From NCBI GenBank assembly GCA_964486935.1, contig CAZAPG010000026.1, positions 1 to 64,000 on the forward strand: a stretch of 64,000 bases of DNA. The letters are read 5' to 3'. Shown here one piece after another: positions 49,306 to 57,755 of the stretch. A program made the position numbers and the translations under genes. Position 1 is the stretch's first letter; every line of letters begins with the position of its first letter. The DNA comes from CAZAPG01 sp964486935 (GTDB lineage: Bacteria; Chloroflexota; Anaerolineae; 4572-78; J111). The notes under the pieces are model-generated. The model was not told where the DNA came from and made no database searches. It worked only from the letters and a program-made list of their open reading frames with translations.

Positions 49306-49377
49306 ATGAAAAAATATAACAAGCCAACCTTGAAAAAGCATGCTGAATTGAAATCGGTGACTTTCAGCTCCCACTAA
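49306..49377 (+). CDS. Lasso-type RiPP leader-like peptide, copy 2
   Basis: A 23-residue peptide starting MKKYNKPTLKK and ending LKSVTFSSH. It differs from copy 1 only at residues 5 (N for T) and 8 (T for S). The DNA differs at several third positions while the peptide is kept, which argues that both are translated and selected. AAGGAGA lies 9 nt before the ATG. The nucleotidyltransferase gene begins 136 nt later. The conserved SSH end suggests that Ser or His near the C-terminus may be the modified part. Confidence 0.72.
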   Translation: MKKYNKPTLKKHAELKSVTFSSH

Positions 49378-49513
49378 AGTTTTACCGGGCTAATGGCTTG
49401 AGCTAACGTGACGTGATACGGTTGGCTCAACCTGGCCCAAAATGTTGTTTTAACCAAAGGTAGCGCGCCTTTTTTAAGTTGATGTTTGTGATTATAATTG
49501 CTGTTGAGAATAT

Positions 49514-50701
49514 TTGCAATTGCCCCATCTCGAAAATAATATACTCACTATAGAATATATCATTCGCTTATTGGTCAATTCTGCGCCGCCGGCTCCAATT
49601 ACCAATTTAGACACGGAAACGTGGGATGATATCGCCATCACCGCCATTGCCCTGGGGCTGGCTCCGCTGCTGCATTGGCGGCTCGAACCGTCTAGCCTCA
49701 ACCCGCCGCCATTGACCCTGGCCAAGCTGGGAGTCACCCGGCAGGCGCACGCCAAACGCAACGCCGCCATTGCCGAACAGCTTGCCGAAATTCTGGCGGC
49801 CTGCGCCAGGCAAAATATCCCGGTGATGGTCTTGAAAGGGGCGGTTCTGGCCCCCCTGGCCTACCCCCACCCAGCCCTGCGCCCGATGAACGATATCGAC
49901 CTGCTGTTCCAGCCGGATGATGTGCCCCGGGTGGGCGCGCTGCTGGAAGGTTTGGGCTACCGGGGTAAATACAAGGATGCGTCGCAGGGGGCGGGCATCA
50001 CCAAACATCTCACCACCTATCGCCGGGCGGGCAAGCCGGGGGCCACGCCCAACCCTTACCTCAGCGCCGCCGCAGACCGAACCGTGGAACCCCACGTTTC
50101 CCTGGAAGAATCCTGGTTTGGCCTGAAGGTTGATATTACCCCCGGCGTCTGGCAGCGAGCCGTGGCCGTCAGCCTGCACGGTCAGCCGGCCAGCCGCCTG
50201 TCGGCCAGCGATATGCTGCTGCACCTGGCCGTACACGCCGCATTTCACGTCATTATGGGCGCGTCGGTTTTTGTGCAGCTTTATGATATTGGCCGCGTCA
50301 TCCAGAGCTGGCCAGACGAACTGGACTGGAACCAGATGCTTGACTTAACCGGCCAGGCCGGCGCGCACCCCTTTGCCTATGCGGCTCTCTATTGGGCCAA
50401 AACCCTGTACCAGGCCCCCGTACCCGCCGGCCCGCTGCAACAGCTCAAAGCCGCCTGCCCGTCCAACCTGGTTCATTATATCCACAGCCTTACGGCCAGC
50501 GGCCTGTTCAGGCGCACCCAGCAACCGCCCCTTAAAACCCTGGGGCAGCGGCTGAAAAAGGGGCTGGCCGACCGCCGCGAAACCGCCCGCTGGGCCGGTT
50601 CGCTGCGAGCCAGGTGGAGAATCTGGCAGACGGCGCTGGCTTTTTACAAAACCGATACCGCCAGCCTGCTGGTCGGCAGAAAACTCAAGGCCGAGGTGTG
50701 A
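49514..50701 (+). CDS. Nucleotidyltransferase family protein (NTP_transf_5-like)
   Basis: 395 residues. The core ARQNIPVMVLKGAVLAPLAYPHPALRPMNDIDLLFQPDDVPRVGALLEGLGY (segments LKGA, RPMNDIDLLF) matches the uncharacterised nucleotidyltransferase family PF14907, in which the DxD pair holds metal and NTP. The DMLLHLAVHAAFH and LYDIGRVIQSWPDELDW blocks are also typical. Relatives are frequent in RiPP and capsule clusters, and one group acts on lasso peptides. The start is TTG 49514 without a good ribosome site, so the true start is uncertain. The stop overlaps the next GTG (GTGA). Confidence 0.8.
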   Translation: MQLPHLENNILTIEYIIRLLVNSAPPAPITNLDTETWDDIAITAIALGLAPLLHWRLEPSSLNPPPLTLAKLGVTRQAHAKRNAAIAEQLAEILAACARQNIPVMVLKGAVLAPLAYPHPALRPMNDIDLLFQPDDVPRVGALLEGLGYRGKYKDASQGAGITKHLTTYRRAGKPGATPNPYLSAAADRTVEPHVSLEESWFGLKVDITPGVWQRAVAVSLHGQPASRLSASDMLLHLAVHAAFHVIMGASVFVQLYDIGRVIQSWPDELDWNQMLDLTGQAGAHPFAYAALYWAKTLYQAPVPAGPLQQLKAACPSNLVHYIHSLTASGLFRRTQQPPLKTLGQRLKKGLADRRETARWAGSLRARWRIWQTALAFYKTDTASLLVGRKLKAEV

Positions 50702-51879
50702 CGCGCCTGGTTAAACTGGCCGCATGGCCGGTGGTCGCCATCCTGCTTTTATTTACGGCCCGCCGTTGGCTCTTTATGCTGGCCGCCCTGCTGCCCGATG
50801 CCCGGCCCATCGCCGAATTCGAGCGTGCGCCGGCGGTGCTGTTGCTGGTTCCGGTTAGAAATGAGGCCGAGACGCTGCCGCAATTGGGCCGCGCGCTGGA
50901 AAAGCTGGCATATCCAACCGCCAGACTTACGGTTGTGTTCATTGATGATGGCTCAACCGATGGGAGCGAGGCCGAGCTGCGGCAGTTAACCGCCGGGCGA
51001 CCCAACTGGCGCCTGCTCTCGCTGGCGCGGAATGTGGGCAAGGCCCACGCGCTCAATACCGCTCTGGCCCGTTTCCCGCAGGGTGAAATCATCGCCATTT
51101 ATGACGCCGACGAGCGCCCCCAACCCGACGCCCTGCGCCGGTTGGTGCGCCCCCTGTCCGACCCGCGGGTGGGCGGCGTCAGTGGCCGGCGGGCCGTGAG
51201 CAACAGCCTGGCCGGCCCGGTGGCTGGGTACACCACTTTTGAAGGTCTGGTTCATCAACTGGTTACCATGCGGGCCAAAGACCGGCTGAGTTTGGCTCCG
51301 GCCATTCTGGGCGCCAACTGCGCCTATCGCCGGGCGGCTTTAGAGCAGGTCGGCGGCTTCAGGCCCGGCGCGCTGCTGGAAGACAGCGACCTGACGCTCA
51401 AGCTGGCGCGAGCCGGCTGGCAAATCCGTTTTGCGCCGCAGGCGGTCAGCTACCACCGCGTGCCGGAAACCGTGCCGGGTTACTGGCGGCAGCATACCCG
51501 CTGGGCCAGAGGCTTTAACGAGGTAGCCAGAGAGCAGGCCGGTTCCCTGCTGTTTGACCCGCAGTTGGCCTGGCCGCTGCGTCTGGAACTGCTGACATTT
51601 TCGCTGGGATACCTGGACCGGCTGGCGCTGCTGGCCGGGTTGGGCCTGATGTTACTTAAAATACGTGTCGCGGCCATTATAGTTGGGGTCAGCCTGCTGA
51701 CTCCGCTGCTGCAAACAATGGTCGCGCTGAGAATTGCCCGGGCGCCGGCGGCCCTTTGGCGGCGACTCGTCTGGCTGCCCGTTTTTTTTGCGCTCGATAT
51801 CGCGATGGCCGCCGCCGGCTTTTGGGATACCCTGCGTCGCGCTCCCCAAATCTGGGAGGAGCGGCGACAGAGAAAATAA
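50698..51879 (+). CDS. Family 2 glycosyltransferase, membrane-associated
   Basis: 393 residues from GTG 50698 (overlap GTGA with the previous stop). A hydrophobic N-terminus is followed by a GT-A domain: VPVRNEAETLPQL, FIDDGSTDG, IYDADERP (DxD metal site), EDSDLTLKLARAG, and the processive-type RQHTRWARG. C-terminal helices end the protein. It resembles synthases of surface polysaccharide or glycolipid. It is coupled with the nucleotidyltransferase gene. Confidence 0.9.
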   Translation: MTRLVKLAAWPVVAILLLFTARRWLFMLAALLPDARPIAEFERAPAVLLLVPVRNEAETLPQLGRALEKLAYPTARLTVVFIDDGSTDGSEAELRQLTAGRPNWRLLSLARNVGKAHALNTALARFPQGEIIAIYDADERPQPDALRRLVRPLSDPRVGGVSGRRAVSNSLAGPVAGYTTFEGLVHQLVTMRAKDRLSLAPAILGANCAYRRAALEQVGGFRPGALLEDSDLTLKLARAGWQIRFAPQAVSYHRVPETVPGYWRQHTRWARGFNEVAREQAGSLLFDPQLAWPLRLELLTFSLGYLDRLALLAGLGLMLLKIRVAAIIVGVSLLTPLLQTMVALRIARAPAALWRRLVWLPVFFALDIAMAAAGFWDTLRRAPQIWEERRQRK

Positions 51880-51907
51880 TTGTTGACCAGCAAGGTGAGT
51901 TAACCAA

Positions 51908-52957
51908 GTGACCCACACACCTTTTCTATCCATCATCATTCCGGTTTACAACGGCGGCGCGGCCTTCAAACGCTGCCTCGACGCCATTCGTCAATCCACC
52001 TTTGGCGGTTGGGAGCTGGTTGTCGTCGACGACGGCTCCACCGATGGTTCCGACAGCCTGGCCCGCGAGTGTGGGGCCAGACTGTTTGCCACCGACGGGC
52101 GGCGGGGACCGGCGGCGGCGCGCAATATCGGCGCAAAAATTGCCAGGGGCAGCTATCTCTTTTTTATTGATGCGGATTGCGAGATTCAACCGGACACCCT
52201 GGCCAACATTGCCCGGATTTTTCAGGCCGACCCCGCGCTGGATGCCCTCTTTGGCTCCTACGACGACGCGCCCGGCGCGGCCGGCTTTATCGCCCAGTAC
52301 AAAAACCTGTTTCATCATTACGTTCACCAACACGGCAATGAGGTTGCATCGACCTTTTGGACCGGCTGCGGGGCCATCAAACGCGCCCGTTTTTTGGAAC
52401 TGGGTGGCTTTGATTTGCAGCGTTATCAGCGCCCTTCAATTGAAGATATTGAGCTGGGCTACCGGCTCAAACGGGCCGGCGGGCGTATCCGGCTGGCCAA
52501 ACAGATCCAGGTCAAACATCTCAAGGCCTGGAGCCTGTGGACCCTGCTCAAATCTGATATCTTTGACCGGGGCATCCCCTGGACGCAACTGATTTTGCGC
52601 GACAAGGTTTTTACCGGCGACCTGAATCTGCAAACCCACAACCGGGTGAGTGTGGTGGCCGTCTACGGCCTGCTGCTGGCGCTGGCAATTGGCCTGTTGC
52701 AGCCGCAGAGTTTGTGGATTGCCTTGGGTCTGGCGCTGCTGCTGCTGTGGCTGAATTTCGACCTGTACCGCTTTTTTTATCAAAAGCGCGGTTTGGCCTT
52801 TACCCTGCGGGTCATCCCGCTGCACTGGCTGTACTACATTTATAACGCGGTGTCATTTGGTTGCGGCCTGCTGCTGTACTGGCAGCAAAAACTCAGCGCC
52901 CGCGCAATCCCCACCCCCGAACCCTTGACCGACGGAGTCGAGTCGGATGGGGCTTGA
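51908..52957 (+). CDS. Family 2 glycosyltransferase
   Basis: 349 residues. GT-A motifs are SIIIPVYNGG, VVVDDGSTDGSDS, RGPAAARNIGA, FIDADCEI and EDIELGYRLKRAGGRI. Two C-terminal helices (about 240-280) and further hydrophobic parts anchor it to the membrane. GTG start with AAGGTGAG upstream. Its end overlaps the next gene by 11 nt, so translation is coupled. It likely adds a sugar to a lipid-linked intermediate. Confidence 0.9.
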   Translation: MTHTPFLSIIIPVYNGGAAFKRCLDAIRQSTFGGWELVVVDDGSTDGSDSLARECGARLFATDGRRGPAAARNIGAKIARGSYLFFIDADCEIQPDTLANIARIFQADPALDALFGSYDDAPGAAGFIAQYKNLFHHYVHQHGNEVASTFWTGCGAIKRARFLELGGFDLQRYQRPSIEDIELGYRLKRAGGRIRLAKQIQVKHLKAWSLWTLLKSDIFDRGIPWTQLILRDKVFTGDLNLQTHNRVSVVAVYGLLLALAIGLLQPQSLWIALGLALLLLWLNFDLYRFFYQKRGLAFTLRVIPLHWLYYIYNAVSFGCGLLLYWQQKLSARAIPTPEPLTDGVESDGA

Positions 52958-55376
52958 CACCAGGGCGGCCCATTGGACGGCCAGGCTTCAAAACCCAATC
53001 GCCCGCCTCTGGCAGGCGCTCAGAACCGGCCGGCCCGGCTGGACCGCGCTGGCGGGGGTGCTGGTTCTGGCGCTGTACCTGGCTCTGGTGCCGTTCATCA
53101 ATCGCACCTGGCGGGCCACCGGCGATGAGCCGCACTACCTGCTGGCCGCTCACTCGCTGGTAACTGACGGCGACCTTGACCTGACCAACAACTATGACAA
53201 TTTTGATTATCTGGACTTTTACTTCAGCAAAGACATCAACCGCCAGATTGTTACCAACCGGGCCGGCCAGCAGATTCTCAACCACCAGTTGGCCCTGCCG
53301 CTGCTAATTACCCCGGCTTATGCGCTGGGGGGGCGCTGGGGGGTGCTGGTGTTTCAGGCCATTCTGGGTGGGCTGCTGGCGATGCTGACCTACCGGCTGG
53401 CCTTGCACGTCAGCCGCAGTGAAGCCGCCGCGCTGCTGGGCACGCTGCTGGTGATGGTCAGCCCGCCGCTGCTGATGTACCATTATCTGGTTTACCCGGA
53501 ATTGGCCGGCGCGCTGCTGGCAACGCTGGTACTGTATTACGCCGTAACCCGAAACCGTCCCACCCCGGCGGCTGTAGTGCTGGTTGTGGCCTCACTGCTG
53601 GCGCTGCCCTGGCTCAACCGGCGCTTTGTGCCGCTGGCCTTGCTGCTGGCGCTGCTGCTGCTGTGGGCCTGGCGACAGCCGCGCTATCTAAATCCCGGCC
53701 CGTACCGGCTGCGCCGCAACTGGTTTGACGCCGGCCGGCCAACCTGGCCCGCCGTGCTGAGCCTCATTGCTGCCGGCCTGTCGATTGGTTGGTTGTTGTG
53801 GTTCAACAGCCAGTTCAGCCAGCCGGCGCGCATTGATATTCTGGTCCCGGAAAATGTGCTGGCCCTGTGGCACCGGCTGGGCCGGGGCATCGGCTGGCTG
53901 GTTGACCAGCAGCGCGGCCTCTTTATTTTTGGGCCGGTATATATTCTGGCGCTGTGGGGCTTGCCGTGGTTACTTCAAAATAGCTGGCGAGAGCGCAGCC
54001 GCCACTGGTTTGTGCTGGTGCCCTTTGCCCTTTCGCTGGGGGTAACGGTTGTGGCGGGAGGTTACTGGGTTCCGTGGGAGCTGGGGCCGCGCTATCTGGT
54101 GGTTGGCTTGCCGGCGCTGACCTCGCTGCTGGCGCTGGCCTGGCGGCAGCACAGCCGCCGCCTGATCTGGACCGGATTGGCTGTGACCCTGGCCGGATTG
54201 AGTGTGGCCAACACTCTGGTCATCATCAAAAATCCTGAAATGCCCTATAAATCATCGCTGCCGCTTTATTATGGCCAGCGGCTGAACCTGCCCCTGACCG
54301 AATGGCTGCCCGACCTGGCCGGCTATGCCCGCGTTTATGCCGCCGACGCCGACCCGCAGAAAAATCGGGTGATAGATGATAACGGCGCGCCGGCCTGGTT
54401 TGCCGAGGCCGGCCGGTCGCAAAATCTGGCCCAGTCGCCGCCGCTGCACCAGCTTCCATCCGGCCACTACCGGCTAACCTGGCCGCTGCGCATCGAGCCG
54501 GGACTGCCCCCGGAGACAAAGCTGATGCGTATTTCGGCCAATTTTCTGGGTGGGGGTCAGCTTTTTAACCGGGTGATCACCGCCGCCGACCTGCCGGACG
54601 ACGGCCAATATGGCGCGTTGACCTACTCATTCATTAACACTAACGCCGACCGCTGGCGCACGCCCCTTGTTTTTTACGCGGTTACCACCGGCGCCAGCGG
54701 CATCCGTGGCCGCGATATTGTTTTTACGCCCGACCCGTGGTTTGCCTGGGGACTGCCCTACCTTTACCTGGCTCTGCTGAGTGTCGCCGCCGGGCTGGCC
54801 TGGTATCGCACTGGCCGGGCCAGGCGGGTGGGGCTGGCGGCGGCCTGGCTGCCTTTGCCGCGTCTGCCTCGCGCTGTTGGCTGGGGGCTGCTGCTGGTGC
54901 TGCCCCTGGCTGGCGGCGGCTGGCTGCTCCATCAAAACAACCAGACGACCCGCACCTATGATGTCAGCCAGCTATACCACTTGGCGGGCCGGGCCATCAC
55001 CGACCCGGACGCGCTTAATGGTCGGGCCTGGCTGGTTGACCCGCAGGTGGACCCGCCGCAAAAAGCCACGCACGGCCCGTTTGATATCTATGACGCCGGC
55101 CACTACCGGGTTACCTTTCGGCTGAAGTTGCCGGAGCCGGTTGATGCCCAGCAGGAGATTGTCCGGTTGCAGGTGAACGCGACCGCCAATCTGGACACCC
55201 TGCTGACCCAATCCATCCGGGCCGGCCATTTTATCCGGCCCAATCTCTACCACGACATGGTGGTGACCATTACCAACCCGCGCCGTCAGGCCCTGAGCTT
55301 CGAGGTGCATTATCTGGGGGTCGCGCCTGTAATCATTGATAGCGTGTCTATTGAAAAAATAGATGACAGCCCGTAA
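52947..55376 (+). CDS. Large membrane glycosyltransferase-like protein (GT39/ArnT fold)
   Basis: 809 residues with about twelve membrane helices. The first extracellular loop has RATGDEPHYLLAAHSL (acidic pair) and NYDNFDYLDFYFSKD. A soluble beta-rich segment lies at about 455-600, and a last region with TTRTYDVSQLYHLAG and a beta-sandwich-like end spans about 670-809. The architecture parallels the 810-residue protein at 31559, and both carry extracellular beta domains, which are unusual for the family. Start ATG lies inside the previous gene. Confidence 0.8.
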   Translation: MGLDTRAAHWTARLQNPIARLWQALRTGRPGWTALAGVLVLALYLALVPFINRTWRATGDEPHYLLAAHSLVTDGDLDLTNNYDNFDYLDFYFSKDINRQIVTNRAGQQILNHQLALPLLITPAYALGGRWGVLVFQAILGGLLAMLTYRLALHVSRSEAAALLGTLLVMVSPPLLMYHYLVYPELAGALLATLVLYYAVTRNRPTPAAVVLVVASLLALPWLNRRFVPLALLLALLLLWAWRQPRYLNPGPYRLRRNWFDAGRPTWPAVLSLIAAGLSIGWLLWFNSQFSQPARIDILVPENVLALWHRLGRGIGWLVDQQRGLFIFGPVYILALWGLPWLLQNSWRERSRHWFVLVPFALSLGVTVVAGGYWVPWELGPRYLVVGLPALTSLLALAWRQHSRRLIWTGLAVTLAGLSVANTLVIIKNPEMPYKSSLPLYYGQRLNLPLTEWLPDLAGYARVYAADADPQKNRVIDDNGAPAWFAEAGRSQNLAQSPPLHQLPSGHYRLTWPLRIEPGLPPETKLMRISANFLGGGQLFNRVITAADLPDDGQYGALTYSFINTNADRWRTPLVFYAVTTGASGIRGRDIVFTPDPWFAWGLPYLYLALLSVAAGLAWYRTGRARRVGLAAAWLPLPRLPRAVGWGLLLVLPLAGGGWLLHQNNQTTRTYDVSQLYHLAGRAITDPDALNGRAWLVDPQVDPPQKATHGPFDIYDAGHYRVTFRLKLPEPVDAQQEIVRLQVNATANLDTLLTQSIRAGHFIRPNLYHDMVVTITNPRRQALSFEVHYLGVAPVIIDSVSIEKIDDSP

Positions 55377-55392
55377 GCTGTGCGAGTAGTAA

Positions 55393-55460
55393 TTGGTAAA
55401 TAGTAATTGTCGGGGATTTAATCAAACGCAATTTACCGCTTACTAATTACTATTTACCAA
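55393..55460. repeat. Inverted repeat in the gap
   Basis: TTGGTAAATAGTAATT (55393-55408) and AATTACTATTTACCAA (55445-55460) are perfect 16-nt arms. It sits between the glycosyltransferase stop and the DUF5693-like gene. A simple-sequence hairpin of this type is common in bacterial genomes. Possible terminator, though no T-run follows. Confidence 0.55.
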
Positions 55461-55486
55461 AAACCAACCTTTGAGGAATCAACATT

Positions 55487-57517
55487 TTGAAATTACACCG
55501 CCTTATTTCCTATACGTTAATGACCGCCGGCGCGGTAGTCGCTTCCGCCTCGCTGCTGAAGCGCCGGCAGTGGGAGCAGAGCAACATTTACGCCGCCATT
55601 ATGCTGGATTGGGATGACGTACAGGCTGTGGCGACCCGCGCCGGCGGCGGCCCGCCCGATGATGAGTCTGTAGCCAGCCTGCTGCGCCATTACCGCGAGC
55701 ACGGCGCAACCCACCTCGCCATCCCTGAACTGTCGATTGACCGGTTGCTGGTCAAAGGTCAACTGAGCGTGACCCAGGGCAGCAGCACCCGGCGGCTCTA
55801 TCTGCAGGCGCAGAGCGCCGCCCTGGCTGATTGGGTGGCCGCTGAACTGCAAAGCCGATTGCCGCATCTCGATGCCAGGCGGGGCAAGGGCAACATCATC
55901 TCGTTTAATGGCGATTTGCCCTCGGTGGGCGAGGTGGGGCTGGGTTTCGACCCCGCTCACGCCGAACTGGCCCGGCAGGCCCGGTTAGAGCCGGTGGCTC
56001 GCCCGATTGGCTACAGTTGGGTTCAGCCGGCGATGATTGACCGCACCTTTGACCAGGCCGCCGCGCTGGGCTGCCGGATTGTGGCCGTGCAGGGCGCTCT
56101 CATCCCCGGCCACGAGTTCAAAATTCAGCACACCGTTGAGGCGATGCAGCGCAACCAGTTGACCTACGCCTACTTCAGCCAGAGCCGCCACCAGAAAGGC
56201 GACTGGTTTTTGGCCAAGCATCTGGCCCCGCGCGGGCTGGTCATTCTTTCTCACGAGTTTACGCCGCTGGAGCTGCTGGATGAAGATTGGCACACCGCCT
56301 CTTATCGCTGGGCCACCCTGGCCGTCGAGGCCGGGATACGTCTCTGCTCCGTCCGATTCTTCAAAATTCTGCACGCCGCCGACCCGCTGGAGTCGATGGC
56401 GTATGTAGACACGCTGGCTGGCGCCTTGCGCCGCGCCGGGCTGACGCCCACAACCGCCGCGCCGGTCAACCTCTCGCCGCTTCAGTCGCGGCAGGACAAG
56501 CTCTCGCTGGCCTGCGTGGGTGTCAGCGCCGCCGGCGCGGCCGGGCTGGCCGCCGACCTGCTGCCCCTGCCCGACCATCTGAAATTGATGGGGGTGGCCG
56601 CCGGCGCCGCCGCTCTGGCCGGATTGCCCTTTGCCGGAAAAATTCCGCCGGGGCAAGGTCATCATCATCATCACCACCACGACCACGATCATCACGACCA
56701 CAATCACCCCCACGATGACCATCATCACAGCCACGGCCCGGCCCCGGCCGCGACTGCCTACGCCCAAAAAGGACTGGCGCTGGCTGCAACCGTGGCCTTT
56801 CCCGCCGCGGCTGCCGCGCTCGGCCGGACGGAGCAGCCACTGGAAGCGCTGGCGCACAGTGCCGCCGTCACGGCTGCGGGCGCCGCCGCCGTCGCTGCGA
56901 CCACCATCGACACCGATTACCTGCTGGGTATCGAGGAATATCGCGGTTATAATCTGGATTGGCTGCTGCCGCTGGGTGTGGCCGCCGGTTCAGCCCTGCT
57001 ATCCCGAAAGTCAACCCCGGCGAGGCGCTGGACTCTGCCGTTTATTCGCCCAAAGCCAGAACCAGATGTCCAAAATTCAACATTCGGCCGGCTGGCGCTG
57101 GGTGGCGTCGCTGTGGCGGCGCTGGCGAGTCTGGCCGGTCAATTGCCGCCCGACCTGCCGGCCAACCTGGACCGGGAGCACCGTCACGCTCACACCCACC
57201 ACCTGTCGGTGTTTCAGCAGCAGGTGGGTGACTTGAAACTGGCTCTCTCGCCGCGACCGCTGCGTAAGTGGGCGCTGCTGGCTCCGCTCGGCGCGCTCGG
57301 CGCCGCCCTTTTCAGTCAGCGGGGTCAATCAGCGCTGGCTACCGCCGCCCTGCTGGCCGGTACCGCCGGGCAGGTCGCTGCGCTGGCCGGCTTCCGTCAC
57401 GGGCAGCGGCCGCTGCAAAAAACCGCGCAGGATCGCGCCCGTAGCTGGCTCATCGGCGCGGCGCTGGCCGGGGGGGTGTGGTTCATCAGTGCAATGCTGG
57501 GTTCAAAACGACGATGA
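55487..57517 (+). CDS. DUF5693-like membrane protein with His-rich loop
   Basis: 676 residues. An N-terminal helix (8-24) precedes a soluble part (about 30-330) of TIM-barrel-like look (HYREHGATHLAIPELSIDRLL, GVGEVGLGFD-like, IVAVQGALIPGHEFKIQHTVEAM, ILSHEFTPLELLDEDW), which resembles DUF5693. Then come helices, a His-rich loop at about 390-420 (runs of H with D and N), and more Ala/Leu-rich helices, with a second HxHxHH cluster near 565. The His loop could bind zinc or nickel. Start is TTG with GAGGAA upstream. It lies between glycosyltransferase and flippase genes, so a role in glycan export or modification is inferred. Confidence 0.6.
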   Translation: MKLHRLISYTLMTAGAVVASASLLKRRQWEQSNIYAAIMLDWDDVQAVATRAGGGPPDDESVASLLRHYREHGATHLAIPELSIDRLLVKGQLSVTQGSSTRRLYLQAQSAALADWVAAELQSRLPHLDARRGKGNIISFNGDLPSVGEVGLGFDPAHAELARQARLEPVARPIGYSWVQPAMIDRTFDQAAALGCRIVAVQGALIPGHEFKIQHTVEAMQRNQLTYAYFSQSRHQKGDWFLAKHLAPRGLVILSHEFTPLELLDEDWHTASYRWATLAVEAGIRLCSVRFFKILHAADPLESMAYVDTLAGALRRAGLTPTTAAPVNLSPLQSRQDKLSLACVGVSAAGAAGLAADLLPLPDHLKLMGVAAGAAALAGLPFAGKIPPGQGHHHHHHHDHDHHDHNHPHDDHHHSHGPAPAATAYAQKGLALAATVAFPAAAAALGRTEQPLEALAHSAAVTAAGAAAVAATTIDTDYLLGIEEYRGYNLDWLLPLGVAAGSALLSRKSTPARRWTLPFIRPKPEPDVQNSTFGRLALGGVAVAALASLAGQLPPDLPANLDREHRHAHTHHLSVFQQQVGDLKLALSPRPLRKWALLAPLGALGAALFSQRGQSALATAALLAGTAGQVAALAGFRHGQRPLQKTAQDRARSWLIGAALAGGVWFISAMLGSKRR

Positions 57518-57599
57518 TGACTTTGTGGTGGTGCGTAGTATTTCATATGCCGTATTAAAAAGTCCGCAAAATACGCAATACAAACTGCCTTAATAATGG

Positions 57600-57740
57600 T
57601 AGGAGTTACGCAGTTGATGTCATTTTGAGGAGCAAAGCGACGAAAAATCCCTGAGACCTACGTTTGCAAGCTGCCATTGTAGGGATTCTTCGCTCCTATC
57701 GCCGCTCAGAATGACATTTTTTCCAACTGCCTAACTCCTA
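57600..57740. repeat. Dispersed palindromic repeat (copy 2, with longer ends)
   Basis: The ends TAGGAGTTACGCAGTTG and CAACTGCCTAACTCCTA are inverted repeats with one mismatch. The inner part, ATGTCATTTTGAGGAGC...CTCAGAATGACAT, resembles copy 1 at 13305-13408. It is 141 bp, non-coding, and lies in the 238-nt gap between the DUF5693-like gene and the flippase. Confidence 0.65.
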
Positions 57741-57755
57741 AATGGATTGTAACAA

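Noticed and set aside
56631..57236. A 201-codon frame overlapping the His-rich protein, with runs of Ile/Thr
   Set aside because: It is the CATCAT-type His run read in another frame. The rest has no domain-like pattern.
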